Notes: generated from the sequence alone by a model not told the origin. Counted from the first letter of the stretch, positions 9,126-18,161 are shown. The stretch: DNA of 64,000 bases from JAGOCV01 sp049445855 (GCF_049445855.1 NZ_JBMSDV010000001.1:1426001-1490000), one strand, 5' to 3'. Numbers and translations are program-made.

Positions 9126-10136
9126 ATGAAAGCCCTTCTCAAACGCCTCGCCACGGTCACCCTGGTCGCCGGCGCGCTCGCATCCGCTTCCACTGCCTTT
9201 GCGCAGACCGACGTGAAGTTCGTGCTCGACTTCATTCCGCTCGGCCGTCACGCCCCCTGGTACGTCGCCCTGGACAAGGGCTACTTCAAGGAGGAGAAGC
9301 TCAACGTCACCATCCTGCCTTCCAAGGGCACGGCCGATGCCGTGCGCTTCGTCGAGTCGGGCCTCGCGGAATTCGGCTTCATCGACGTCCCCAGCCTCGT
9401 GGCCGCCGGCAGTGCGGGCAGCTCGGTGCGCATCGTCGCCACCAGCTACCAGAAGCCGCCGTACTGCGTGTTCACGCTGACCACCGGCGCGAACGTGACG
9501 ACGCCCAAGCAGCTCGTCGGCCTGGAACTCGGCTCGAGCACGGCCTCGTTCATGCCCAAGATCTGGTCCGCCTTCATGCGCATGAACCAGCTCGACGCGT
9601 CGACGCTGAAGATCGTGAACATCGACGGTGCCGCGCGCGTGCCGATGCTGGTGGCCGGCAAGGTGCAGGCCATCGACAACTTCCTGATGAGCGAGCCGGG
9701 CATCCGCCGCGCCGCGACCGGCGGCGCGCAGCCGCAATGCCTGCTGCTCGGTGACTACGGCCTCGACCTGTACTCCAACAGCATCGGTGTGAAAGAGGAC
9801 TACCTCAAGGCCAACCCCGAACTCGTGAAGGGCTTCGTGAAGGCTGCCATGCGTGGCTGGAAGGATGCGATGGCCAACCCCGAAGAAGCCGCGGCCATCC
9901 AGGTGAAGTACCTCAAGGCGCTCGACCAGGGCGTCATCGTGGAAGAACTCAAGCTGCTGCGCCGCCTGGCCGTCACGCCGGATGTCACCGAGAAGGGCTA
10001 CGGCACGATCTCGAAGGACAAGATGAAGCGCACCGTCGACTTCATCAACAACAACGTCGAGGTGCCCGGCACCAAGCTCACGGCCGAAGGCATCTACGTC
10101 GAAGGCTTCCTGCCCAACCCGCCCATCAAGCCCTGA
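9126..10136 (+). CDS. ABC transporter periplasmic substrate-binding protein (NMT1/THI5-like, SsuA/TauA family)
   Basis: The protein has 336 residues, with a clear Sec signal peptide (positively charged MKALLKR, hydrophobic core, ASTAFA cleavage site near residue 26). Features of the NMT1/THI5 periplasmic fold follow, such as FIPLGRHAPWYVALDKGYFK and the ESGLAEFGFID segment. It supplies substrate to the permease and ATPase encoded at 6678-8257. It is followed after 13 bp by the flavin monooxygenase gene. Related proteins bind aromatic acids, pyrimidines, sulfonates or nitrate. The context favours an aromatic compound. Confidence 0.92.
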   Translation: MKALLKRLATVTLVAGALASASTAFAQTDVKFVLDFIPLGRHAPWYVALDKGYFKEEKLNVTILPSKGTADAVRFVESGLAEFGFIDVPSLVAAGSAGSSVRIVATSYQKPPYCVFTLTTGANVTTPKQLVGLELGSSTASFMPKIWSAFMRMNQLDASTLKIVNIDGAARVPMLVAGKVQAIDNFLMSEPGIRRAATGGAQPQCLLLGDYGLDLYSNSIGVKEDYLKANPELVKGFVKAAMRGWKDAMANPEEAAAIQVKYLKALDQGVIVEELKLLRRLAVTPDVTEKGYGTISKDKMKRTVDFINNNVEVPGTKLTAEGIYVEGFLPNPPIKP

Positions 10137-10149
10137 GACCTGCCGAGAC

Positions 10150-11778
10150 ATGAACAGTCCCAACCCCGGGAAGCTGCCAGTGGCGATCGTCGGGGCCGGG
10201 CCGGTGGGCCTGACCACCGCGCTCGGCCTCGCGTACTACGGCATTCCGTGCGTGCTGTACGAAGACGATCCGAAGCTCTCGCTGGACACCAAGGCCGGAA
10301 CGATCCTCAGCCGCACGCTCGAGATCTTCCGTCGCTATGGCGTCGCCGACGAGGTGCTCGCGCAGGCGCTGCGTGTCGACGAGATCGGCGAGATCGACAA
10401 GCGCACGCAGAAGTCCACCTATCCCGTCCTGCTGGACGCGCTGTCGGACGAGACGCGCTATCCGTTCGTCATCAACCTGCCCCAGCATGATCTGGAGCCG
10501 ATCCTGGCCGAGCGGCTGGCGCGCACCGGTCTCGTCACGATCCGCATGAAGCACAGGCTGACGCGCTACGAGCCATCGGGCGACGGCGTCGACCTGTGGC
10601 TGGACACGCCCGAAGGCGAAGTGCGCGAGCGTTGCTCGTTCCTGCTGGGCTGCGATGGCGGCCGCAGCACGGTACGCGAACAGATGGGCGTGCCCGTCGA
10701 AGGCATGTCGTTGCCGGTCAAGTACGGCCTGGTCGACCTCGCGGTGGACCTGGACGTCGAGAACCCCCGCGACTATCCGTATCTCGCTTACTTCGCCGAC
10801 CCGGTGGAGTGGATGATCCTGGTCCGCCACCCGCATTGCTGGCGCTTCCTCTATCCGCTGCCCGAGGGGGTGGACGAGCCTGCCGAGAACGAGTTGCGCG
10901 ACAAGGCCATGTCTTTCATCGGCCATGTCGACAACGTGAAGGTGATCAACCGCGTGAGCTACCGCGTGCATCACCGCGTGGCCACCGGATGGCAGCAGGA
11001 CCGCGTGATCCTGCTGGGCGACGCGGCCCATCTCATCACGCCGATGTGGGCGCTGGGCCTGAACACCGGCGCACTCGATGCGTCCAACCTGCCTTGGCGT
11101 CTCGCATGGTATCTGCGCGGCTGGGGCAACGCCGCGCTGATCGACGGCTACGAGCGCGAGCAGCATCCGCTGGCGGTACACGGCTCCGGTGAAATGGCCG
11201 AGGCTGCCCGCATGTCGATGAGCCAGCGCTCGGACGCGGCCTTCGCCATGTCCGACAACAACTGGTCCAACGCCGCCACGCGCACCATGCTCGGCGTGCG
11301 GCTGGACGTGCACGGCAAAAGCGACTGGTCGATGGTCGTGCGCAGCACGCGACCTGCTGCGCGCGATGGCGACCGCCTGCCCGACTTCCTGGTGCACACG
11401 CCCGCCGGTTCCCAGCAACGCATCCACGACGTGTGCAGCGGCCGCTTCACCGCGCTGTACTTCTGCGATGCGCGGCGCCGCCCGGTCGTGCCGCCGCAAT
11501 CGTCGCCGGCGCTGCGCCACCATGTCGTCTCGCGCTACGACGCGCCGCACGACAGCGGCCTGCGCGACCGCAGCCTGCTCGATCCGGGCGACGCCATGCG
11601 CAAACGCATGGGCTTCGAAGGGCCGACACTCGTGCTCGTGCGGCCCGACGAGTACATCGCGTACATCGTGCCGATGGACGGCACGCCAGACCAGGCCGCG
11701 AGGCTGTATGAATCGATCACCGGCATGCCGCCGCCGACGCTGGCTGCCGTGAAGGCAGGCGAGGAGCAGATGGCATGA
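10150..11778 (+). CDS. FAD-dependent aromatic-ring monooxygenase (MhpA/phenol hydroxylase-like)
   Basis: This is a class A flavoprotein hydroxylase of 542 residues. The N-terminal dinucleotide motif GAGPVG is at 15-20, and the internal DG motif appears in GCDGGRSTVREQMG. The second FAD motif GDAAHLITPMWALGLNTG starts near residue 291. A C-terminal thioredoxin-like domain is indicated by the DSGLRDRSLLDPGDAMRKRM and RPDEYIAYIV segments. This matches the three-domain enzymes that hydroxylate phenolic acids, such as MhpA. It probably prepares the diol for the VOC dioxygenase encoded on the other arm. Its stop overlaps the start of the next SDR gene by 4 bp. Confidence 0.9.
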   Translation: MNSPNPGKLPVAIVGAGPVGLTTALGLAYYGIPCVLYEDDPKLSLDTKAGTILSRTLEIFRRYGVADEVLAQALRVDEIGEIDKRTQKSTYPVLLDALSDETRYPFVINLPQHDLEPILAERLARTGLVTIRMKHRLTRYEPSGDGVDLWLDTPEGEVRERCSFLLGCDGGRSTVREQMGVPVEGMSLPVKYGLVDLAVDLDVENPRDYPYLAYFADPVEWMILVRHPHCWRFLYPLPEGVDEPAENELRDKAMSFIGHVDNVKVINRVSYRVHHRVATGWQQDRVILLGDAAHLITPMWALGLNTGALDASNLPWRLAWYLRGWGNAALIDGYEREQHPLAVHGSGEMAEAARMSMSQRSDAAFAMSDNNWSNAATRTMLGVRLDVHGKSDWSMVVRSTRPAARDGDRLPDFLVHTPAGSQQRIHDVCSGRFTALYFCDARRRPVVPPQSSPALRHHVVSRYDAPHDSGLRDRSLLDPGDAMRKRMGFEGPTLVLVRPDEYIAYIVPMDGTPDQAARLYESITGMPPPTLAAVKAGEEQMA

Positions 11779-12506
11779 ACGTCACCTATGACTTCACGGG
11801 TTGCACGGTGCTGGTTGTGGGCGGTGCGTCCGGCATTGGCCGCGCCACCGTGCTGGCCTGCCTGGACGCCGGCGCCACCGTGATGGCGATGGACATCGAC
11901 AAGGCCGGACTCGCCAGCCTGCAGGGCGAGCGGCTGATCCGCGCCGAGGTGGACATCGCCGATGCGAAGGCGGTGGACGCCGCCGTGGCCTCGCTCGTCG
12001 TGCAGACCGGGCGCATCGACGCGGCCGTGCTCACCAGCGCCATCCAGAAGCGCACGCCGATCGACGAACTCTCCGACGCCGAATGGCAGCGGCACCTCGA
12101 TGTGAACCTCACCGGCGTCTTCCACCTGATGCGTGCGCTCTTTCCCGTGATGAAGCGCCAGCACAAGGGTTCGATCGTCGCATTCACTTCAGGCCTCGCG
12201 TCCAACGGCTGGCCCGGCGCCGCCGCCTATGCAGCGACGAAGGCGGGCATCATCGGCCTCGTGAAATCGGCGGCACTGGAACTGCGGACCTTCGGCGTGC
12301 GTGTGAACGCGCTCTCGCCCGGACTGGTGGCCACACCGGTGTTCCTCGCCTCGGCGAGCGCTGAAGAGCTGGCGATGTACGAACGCTCGCTCGGCGTTTC
12401 GAAGGCCGAGGAAGTCGTGCCGACGCTGATGCACCTGATCGGCGACGGCTCGGAAAGCATCTCGGGCAATGTGGTCGAGCGGCGGCTGATTCCGCGCGTG
12501 AGCTGA
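11775..12506 (+). CDS. Short-chain dehydrogenase/reductase (SDR)
   Basis: This is a classical SDR of 243 residues. The cofactor motif GGASGIG begins at residue 16. The catalytic serine lies in AFTSG and the YxxxK motif in AAYAATKAGIIG. The NNAG motif is replaced by LTSAIQ, a modest deviation. The C terminus SISGNVVERRLIPRVS resembles the usual tail. Translation is coupled to the upstream monooxygenase through an ATGA overlap, so it probably acts in the same pathway, for example on a dihydrodiol or a side-chain alcohol. The gene converges on the minus-strand MBL gene. Confidence 0.91.
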   Translation: MNVTYDFTGCTVLVVGGASGIGRATVLACLDAGATVMAMDIDKAGLASLQGERLIRAEVDIADAKAVDAAVASLVVQTGRIDAAVLTSAIQKRTPIDELSDAEWQRHLDVNLTGVFHLMRALFPVMKRQHKGSIVAFTSGLASNGWPGAAAYAATKAGIIGLVKSAALELRTFGVRVNALSPGLVATPVFLASASAEELAMYERSLGVSKAEEVVPTLMHLIGDGSESISGNVVERRLIPRVS

Positions 12507-12515
12507 TCCCCAGGG

Positions 12516-13604
12516 CTAGCGAAGGTCTTTCCACCAGCGCTGGTTCTGGCGGGCCGCGCCCACGGTCAGCACTTCGCCGATGACGGGCGTCGCGAGATCG
12601 ACGCCCTCCTTCTCGGCGATGGCGGCGACGCGGTCCATCGGCTCGCGCCACGGATGGAACGCCAGGTCGAAGGTGCTGTTGTGCACGAGGTAGAGCGTCT
12701 TCGCGCCGACGTCCCTGAACGCCTGCACGGTCTCCTCCGGCATCATGTGTACCGACGGCCAGTAGGCGTCGTACGCGCCGTTTTCCATCAGTGCGATGTC
12801 GAAGGGGCCGAGCTTCTTCCCGATCTCCTTGAAGCCGGGGAAGTAGGCCGAGTCACCGCTGAAGTAGATGCGCTGGTTGCCGCTCGTGAAGGCCCACGAC
12901 GCCCACAGGGTGCTGTTGCGGTCCCACAGTGTGCGGCCCGAGAAATGGTGCGCCGGGGCGGCCGTTGCCTTGACGTCGCCCACCTGCACGTCCTGCCACC
13001 AGTCGAACTCCTGGATCTTCGCCGGGTCGATGCCGAAGCGCCGCAACCGCTCGCCCACGCCGAGCGGCACCAGGTAGCGTTGCACGCGGTCTTTCAACGC
13101 CTCGATGGTGAACACGTCGAGGTGGTCGTAGTGGTCGTGCGACAGCACGAGCGCTTCGATCGGCGGCACATCGGCCAGCGCAAGCGGCGGCTGGTGGAAG
13201 CGCTTCGGCCCGGCGAAGGAGAACGGCGAGGTGCGTTCGCCGAACACGGGATCGATCAGCCACCATTTGCCGCGCAGCTTCATCAGGTGCGACGAATGGC
13301 CGAGTCGGATGATGTGGTTGGCGTCGTCGGGCAACGCGTCGAGCGCCGCCCGGTCGAGCTTGCGCAGCGGGATCGCGTCCTTGGGCACCGTGCCTTCCTT
13401 GCTGCCGAACAGGAATCGCGACCAGATGTCCCACGAGCCTTTCGAGGGCTTCTCGTGCGGATTCGCCTCGTTCACGAACACCCCGCCCTTGGCGTCGAAG
13501 TGCTGCGAATTGCTCACGCGCGGATCGCCCGGCTCCATGATGGGCGACTGGCAGGCAGCGAGCGCGCCACAGGCGACGAAGGCTTTGAATCGGCGATAGG
13601 TCAT
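12516..13604 (-). CDS. MBL-fold metallohydrolase lipoprotein (NAPE-PLD/UlaG-like)
   Basis: This is a metallo-beta-lactamase fold hydrolase of 362 residues, with the zinc motif SHDHYDHLD and the extra histidines HHFSGRT and FSGDSAYFPG typical of the NAPE-PLD/UlaG/RomA group. The start at 13604 was chosen because the protein then opens with a lipoprotein signal peptide ending in the lipobox LAAC (C18). An upstream frame to 13679 adds residues without this feature. The enzyme is thus likely anchored to a membrane facing the periplasm. Family members hydrolyse phosphodiesters or lactones. The substrate is unknown, and it is probably not part of the GntR regulon. Confidence 0.87.
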   Translation of the reverse strand: MTYRRFKAFVACGALAACQSPIMEPGDPRVSNSQHFDAKGGVFVNEANPHEKPSKGSWDIWSRFLFGSKEGTVPKDAIPLRKLDRAALDALPDDANHIIRLGHSSHLMKLRGKWWLIDPVFGERTSPFSFAGPKRFHQPPLALADVPPIEALVLSHDHYDHLDVFTIEALKDRVQRYLVPLGVGERLRRFGIDPAKIQEFDWWQDVQVGDVKATAAPAHHFSGRTLWDRNSTLWASWAFTSGNQRIYFSGDSAYFPGFKEIGKKLGPFDIALMENGAYDAYWPSVHMMPEETVQAFRDVGAKTLYLVHNSTFDLAFHPWREPMDRVAAIAEKEGVDLATPVIGEVLTVGAARQNQRWWKDLR

Positions 13605-13751
13605 GGCGGGCGCTTTCCGGCTGGTGTTCGTGGTGTGTAACCGCAGCCGGATGGTAGTCGGATTGGCGATTTCCGGCACGCGGCGCCGGCTTCAGCGGGC
13701 GCGTAGGATGCCGCTCCATTGCAATCCGATTCGGCAAAGGGGTTTCGTTTC

Positions 13752-14456
13752 ATGAGCGGAAAGAAAGTGGCCATCATCACGGCAGGCGGCAGCGGCATGG
13801 GGGCAGCGTGCGCCCGCAGGCTTGCTGCGGACGGGTTCGACATCGCCATCCTGTCGTCATCCGGCAAGGGCGAGGCGCTCGCCAGGGAGCTCGGGGGCCT
13901 GGGCGTCACCGGCTCCAACCAGTCCGACGACGACCTGCGCCGGCTCGTCGACCTCACCGTCGAACGCTTCGGCCGCATCGACGTACTGGTCAACAGCGCT
14001 GGGCACGGGCCGCGCGCACCCATCCTCGACATCACCGATGCCGACTGGCACCGCGGCATGGACGTCTACCTGCTCAACGTCGTGCGGCCCACGCGCCTGG
14101 TCACGCCGCACATGCAGAAGAACGGCGGTGGTGCCATCGTGAACATCTCCACCGCCTGGGCCTTCGAGCCCGTCGCGCAGTTCCCGACGTCGGCCGTGTT
14201 CCGTGCGGGGCTCGCGTCGTTCACCAAGCTCTTCACCGACGCCTACGCCGCCGACAACATCCGGATGAACAACGTGCTGCCCGGCTGGATCGACAGCCTG
14301 CCTCAGACTGATGCGCGCCGGGACACCGTGCCCATGAAGCGCTACGGCAAGAGCGAAGAGATCGCAGCGACCGTGGCTTTCCTCGCCTCGGAAGGCGCGG
14401 GCTACATCACGGGACAGAACATCCGTGTGGACGGCGGGTTGATGCGGTCGGTGTGA
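13752..14456 (+). CDS. Atypical SDR family protein lacking the usual YxxxK pair
   Basis: The protein has 234 residues. The nucleotide-binding motif TAGGSGMG near residue 10 and NSAG at 81-84 mark an SDR. The C-terminal GYITGQNIRVDGG is canonical for FabG-like enzymes. At the active site, however, the segment SAVFRAGLASF aligns so that the usual tyrosine is S147 and the usual lysine is R151, while S133 in NIST is kept. The family may use another chemistry, or this may be a diverged but conserved subgroup. The start at 13752 (MSGKKVAIIT) fits the first beta strand. It is a single-gene unit that converges on the HAD gene. Confidence 0.87.
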   Translation: MSGKKVAIITAGGSGMGAACARRLAADGFDIAILSSSGKGEALARELGGLGVTGSNQSDDDLRRLVDLTVERFGRIDVLVNSAGHGPRAPILDITDADWHRGMDVYLLNVVRPTRLVTPHMQKNGGGAIVNISTAWAFEPVAQFPTSAVFRAGLASFTKLFTDAYAADNIRMNNVLPGWIDSLPQTDARRDTVPMKRYGKSEEIAATVAFLASEGAGYITGQNIRVDGGLMRSV

Positions 14457-14473
14457 GCGCCCGGCCCACGCTC

Positions 14474-15151
14474 TCAGAGCAGTTGCACCACACCCCAGCC
14501 ATGCTGCTGCGCATGGTCGCGCAGTTTCGCGTCCGGATTGGTGGCCATCGGAAGGCCTACTGCCTGGAGCAATGGCAAATCGTTGATGGAATCGCTGTAG
14601 AACCACGCAGTGTCCAGCAGCGAGTCTGGCCATCCACGTGACGCCAGCCAGGCACGCAGCCGCACGAGCTTGCCCTCGCGCATGTTGGGTATGCCCTGCA
14701 AACGGCCCGTGAAACGACCGTCCTCCTGCTCGAGTTCGGTCGCGAGCAGGTGTTCGAACCCGAGTTCAGTGGCGGAACGCTCGGCGATCACGCGATTGCT
14801 GGCCGTTGTCAGAACCAGCGTGTGCCCCTGTGCGCGGTGATGCTCGACGCGCGCGCGCGCAGCCGGGGGCAATCGGTGGCGGATCACTTCGGCCAGGAAG
14901 CGGTCCTGCCAGGGCGCCCATTCGGCAGGCGTCCGACCGGCCAGCAACGACGCATAGAAGGCACTGAACGTCTGCACGCTGACCAGGCCCTTGCGGTAGT
15001 CCTGGCCGAGGCGATCGTTTTCCGGGGCAACGGCCGGATCGACCAGTTTGTGATGCACCGCAAAGCGACACCAGAGATCGTCACCGTCCCCATCCAGGAG
15101 CGTGTGATCGAGATCGAACAGGGCCAGTGTGACGGGATGGGGATGACTCAT
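14474..15151 (-). CDS. HAD-IB family phosphatase (SerB-like)
   Basis: This is a haloacid dehalogenase-fold phosphatase of 225 residues. The nucleophile motif FDLDHTLLDGD gives D13 and D15, and motif II is in LVLTTASN. The acidic motif YSDSINDLPLL lies near the C terminus. HAD-IB members dephosphorylate small phosphomonoesters such as phosphoserine. The gene overlaps eutC by 4 bp (ATGA) and closes the phosphodiesterase-eutB-eutC operon. A role on a phosphorylated product of the same pathway, for example glycerol 3-phosphate or phosphoethanolamine, is possible but unproven. Confidence 0.88.
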   Translation of the reverse strand: MSHPHPVTLALFDLDHTLLDGDGDDLWCRFAVHHKLVDPAVAPENDRLGQDYRKGLVSVQTFSAFYASLLAGRTPAEWAPWQDRFLAEVIRHRLPPAARARVEHHRAQGHTLVLTTASNRVIAERSATELGFEHLLATELEQEDGRFTGRLQGIPNMREGKLVRLRAWLASRGWPDSLLDTAWFYSDSINDLPLLQAVGLPMATNPDAKLRDHAQQHGWGVVQLL

Positions 15152-15930
15152 GAAGCCAGTGTTTCGACGCTGCTGTTGTCCTTGAGCCCGACACCGGTGA
15201 GCCCGATGCGCAGCGACTGCCGCACGAGCCAAGCGAGGCGTGCGCCCGCAGCTTCGGGCGACAAACCGTCGGGCCGGATGTTGCTCACGCAGTTGCGCTC
15301 TGCATCGGTGCGCCCCACACGCGGCTGGAAGGTGAGATAGGCCCCCAGGCTGTCGGCCGAACTCAGGCCCGGGCGTTCCCCCAGCAGGATGAGCGCGAGC
15401 CTGGCGTTCAGTGCCGCGCCCACTTCGTCGGCCAGCGCCACGCGCGCCTGTGTGGCGACCACGATCGGCGCCCAGGTCAGCGGCGCTCCTGCTGCAGGCC
15501 CGCCGAGCGCCGCCTTGAGCGAGCGCAGCGCAGTCGCCGCATGCGATTGCACGGCGAGCGCGGAGAGCCCGTCGCCGATCACCACCGCGAGGTCGACGCC
15601 ACCGCCGTCCCCGGCCTGCGCCACGCCACGCAACGCGTCACGGTCCTCAGCCCGCAACTTGCGCCCCCAGTCGGGGCGGCGAAGGTAGTCCTGTCGTGTA
15701 GTCGCCTGGCTCTGCACGACGACGGGCGCCCAGCCGTCCTGCGTGAGCTCCTGCATGAGCGCTGCCGTATCGAGCGGCACATGCACGGCATCGCGCGCAC
15801 GCGCATGCGCGGAGGAGAACTGCAGCAGCTCGTGCGTCGGCAGGCTCGTGCCGCTGCGGCCCAGCGCAATGCGCGCGGGTGTATGGCGTCGCAAGGCGGA
15901 CCACGGATCCTGCGCAACTTCCTTTGTCAT
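15148..15930 (-). CDS. eutC: Ethanolamine ammonia-lyase small subunit
   Basis: EutC is the small subunit of the adenosylcobalamin-dependent enzyme that converts ethanolamine to acetaldehyde and ammonia. The protein has 260 residues. Family segments visible are PWSALRRHTPARIALGRSG at the N terminus, LVVQSQATTRQDYL-type residues, and the C-terminal block IGERPGLSSADSLGAYLTF in its local form ILLGERPGL. The start at 15930 (MTKEVAQDPW) overlaps the eutB stop by 4 bp. The reading frame continues upstream only through eutB. Together with eutB it forms the holoenzyme. No shell-protein, eutA or eutE genes are in the window. Confidence 0.95.
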   Translation of the reverse strand: MTKEVAQDPWSALRRHTPARIALGRSGTSLPTHELLQFSSAHARARDAVHVPLDTAALMQELTQDGWAPVVVQSQATTRQDYLRRPDWGRKLRAEDRDALRGVAQAGDGGGVDLAVVIGDGLSALAVQSHAATALRSLKAALGGPAAGAPLTWAPIVVATQARVALADEVGAALNARLALILLGERPGLSSADSLGAYLTFQPRVGRTDAERNCVSNIRPDGLSPEAAGARLAWLVRQSLRIGLTGVGLKDNSSVETLAS

Positions 15931-17318
15931 GGCATCCCCAGCAGCGGGCTGAATCCGCGGGCAAGCGCCGGCGTCTGCTCCACCGGCAGCAACGCGCCGT
16001 GCGCATCGACCAGACCCTGCTTCTGCAGCCACGCATCGAACTCGGGCGCGCGCTTCTTGCCCAGCAACTGCCGCACGAACAGCGCATCGTGGAACGACGT
16101 GCTCTGGTAGTTGAGCATCACGTCGTCCGCGCCGGGCACGCCCATCATGAAGTTGAGCCCGGCGCTGGCCAGCAGCACGAGCAGGTTGTCCATGTCGTCC
16201 TGGTCGGCCTCGGCGTGGTTGGTGTAGCAGATGTCGCAACCCATCGGCAGGCCCAGCAGCTTGCCGCAGAAATGGTCTTCGAGGCCCGCGCGGATGATCT
16301 GCTTGCCGTCGTACAGGTACTCAGGCCCGATGAAACCGACCACCGTGTTCACCAGCAGCGGCTGGTAGCGACGCGCCACCGCATAGGCGCGCGCCTCCAG
16401 CGTCTGCTGGTCCACGCCATGGTTCGCCCCGGCGGAGAGCGCACTGCCCTGCCCCGTCTCGAAATACATGAGGTTGTTGCCCACCGTGCCGCGCGCGAGC
16501 GACTGCGCAGCGGCATGCGCTTCGTCCAGCAAACCCAGATGGATGCCGAAACTGCGGTTGGCACCTTCGGTGCCCGCGATGCTCTGGAACACCAGGTCCA
16601 CCGGCGCGCCCTGCTCGATGGCCTGCATCGTGTTGGTGACGTGGGTGAGCACGCAACTCTGCGTGGGTACGTCGTGCCGATGCACGATCTCGTCGAACAG
16701 GTGCAGCAGACGCACCAGTTCGGGCACGCTGTCACTCACCGGGTTCACGCCGATGCAGGCGTCGCCCGCGCCGTACATCAGCCCGTCCACGATGCTCGCA
16801 AGAATGCCCGCCGGACTGTCGGCCGGGTGGTTGGGCTGCAGCCGCACTGCCAGATGCCCGGGCAAGCCCAGCGTGTTGCGGAAACGGCTCACCACCTGAC
16901 AGCGGCTGGCGACGAGGATCAGGTCCTGGTTGCGCATGAGCTTGCTCACCGCCGCCACCATTTCGGGCGTCAGCCCCGGCGCCAGCGCCTGCAACGCGAC
17001 AGAGTCCGCCGCATCTGACAGCAACCAGTCGCGCAGGCCGCCGACGGTGAGGTGCGAAACAGACGCGAAGGCCGCTGCATCGTGCCCGTCGATGATCAGC
17101 CGCGTGACCTCGTCGTCCTCGTACGGAACGACCGTTTCCGAAAGGAAATGCCTTAGCGGCAAGGCGGCCAGCGCCTCGCGCGCGGCGATGCGTTGCTGCT
17201 GGCTGGTGGCGGCAAGACCTGCCAGCTCGTCGCCCGATCGCGCTGGCGACGCGCAAGCCAGCAGCGCCTTCAGATCCTGGAAATGGTGCAGCTCGAGGCC
17301 GGCCTGCGCACGTATCAC
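15927..17318 (-). CDS. eutB: Ethanolamine ammonia-lyase large subunit
   Basis: EutB is the catalytic TIM-barrel subunit that binds ethanolamine and, with EutC, adenosylcobalamin. Strongly conserved blocks include ETGQGSALSAGANHG, FIGPEYLYDGKQIIRAGLED and MGCDICYTNHAEADQ. A GTG start at 17318 is preferred. It gives 463 residues, close to the family norm of about 455. It also overlaps the upstream phosphodiesterase stop by 4 bp, like the other junctions of this operon. Starting further upstream would bury about 70 bp in that gene. The operon position, directly after a GpdQ-like phosphodiesterase, suggests that the ethanolamine comes from glycerophosphoethanolamine. Confidence 0.95.
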   Translation of the reverse strand: MIRAQAGLELHHFQDLKALLACASPARSGDELAGLAATSQQQRIAAREALAALPLRHFLSETVVPYEDDEVTRLIIDGHDAAAFASVSHLTVGGLRDWLLSDAADSVALQALAPGLTPEMVAAVSKLMRNQDLILVASRCQVVSRFRNTLGLPGHLAVRLQPNHPADSPAGILASIVDGLMYGAGDACIGVNPVSDSVPELVRLLHLFDEIVHRHDVPTQSCVLTHVTNTMQAIEQGAPVDLVFQSIAGTEGANRSFGIHLGLLDEAHAAAQSLARGTVGNNLMYFETGQGSALSAGANHGVDQQTLEARAYAVARRYQPLLVNTVVGFIGPEYLYDGKQIIRAGLEDHFCGKLLGLPMGCDICYTNHAEADQDDMDNLLVLLASAGLNFMMGVPGADDVMLNYQSTSFHDALFVRQLLGKKRAPEFDAWLQKQGLVDAHGALLPVEQTPALARGFSPLLGMP

Positions 17319-18130
17319 AGCGGTAGTCCTTCTCCGAAGTCTCCGGTATAGCTCAAGTGCGTGCACAGGCCAAGTGCCGGCGTCCATCGATGCAGCGAAA
17401 TCTTCGGAGGTTCCAGCCGCGCCCGCAGCGGTGCACCCGGCCGCAAGTCAAGCTGGATCTGGTGCGCAATCGACGGTGCGACGTGCAGCGGTACGCCGGC
17501 GAATGTCATCTGTACCGGGCGATGCAGATGGCCGCACAACACACCCTGGACATGCCCGTGCGCCCGGATCAACGCCGCCAGCGGTTCCACGCCTTCCATC
17601 AGACTGCAGGCATCCATCACTTCGATGCCGGTCGGCAATGGCGGGTGATGCATGAACAGCAGGACGGGTTCGCCCCGGCAGGTCCCGAGAACCCCGGCCA
17701 GCCAGTCGAGCCGGGCAGCGTCGAGCGCGCCGTGCGAACTGCGCGGCACAACCGTGTCCAGCGCAATCAGATGCAGGCCCTCGTGCTGCACGTGGTAGCA
17801 GCATGCACCGTCCGGTGCATCGGGTCCGACGGGCATGCACGCTCCGAGGGCGTGCCGCGCCACGATGGGGGCATCGTGGTTGCCCGGCACGGCGTACACA
17901 GGCATGGAAAGCGGCGCGAGTTCGGCCGCAATGGCCTCGTACTCCTGCGCATTGCCACGTTCGCCCAGATCACCGGTGTAGAGCACGACATCGGGGAGCG
18001 GGTCCAGCCCCCGCACGTGCGCCACCGCTTGCCGCAGTGCGAGCCGCGTGTCGATTCGACCGCCCAGGAAGTCCGCACCCGTGCCCAGATGGCCATCGGA
18101 AAGTTGGGCAATCAGTAACGACTTCGGCAT
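17315..18130 (-). CDS. Class III metallophosphoesterase, GpdQ-like glycerophosphodiesterase
   Basis: This is a binuclear metallophosphoesterase of 271 residues. The metal ligands are visible as D12 and H14 (SDGHL), D54 (TGDLGE), N84 (GNHD), H161 (FMHHPPLP) and H201/H203 (CGHLH). The stretch FMHHPPLPTG, a following MD, and CGHLH are closer to Enterobacter GpdQ, a glycerophosphodiesterase, than to a generic phosphatase. CpdA-type cyclic AMP phosphodiesterases share the fold and remain an alternative. As first gene of an operon with eutB and eutC, the likely reaction is glycerophosphoethanolamine to glycerol 3-phosphate plus ethanolamine. Confidence 0.85.
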   Translation of the reverse strand: MPKSLLIAQLSDGHLGTGADFLGGRIDTRLALRQAVAHVRGLDPLPDVVLYTGDLGERGNAQEYEAIAAELAPLSMPVYAVPGNHDAPIVARHALGACMPVGPDAPDGACCYHVQHEGLHLIALDTVVPRSSHGALDAARLDWLAGVLGTCRGEPVLLFMHHPPLPTGIEVMDACSLMEGVEPLAALIRAHGHVQGVLCGHLHRPVQMTFAGVPLHVAPSIAHQIQLDLRPGAPLRARLEPPKISLHRWTPALGLCTHLSYTGDFGEGLPL

Positions 18131-18161
18131 ACATCCTCAGTTTATCTTCAATTCAACAAAC

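Noticed and set aside
12516..13604. The MBL-fold gene as part of the aromatic catabolic regulon
   Set aside because: It converges on the SDR gene from the opposite strand and encodes a lipoprotein, so it is not in either arm of the regulon.
16800..17387. A longer eutB reading frame starting at 17387
   Set aside because: It would overlap the phosphodiesterase gene by about 70 bp. The GTG at 17318 gives the family length and matches the 4-bp overlaps of the operon.
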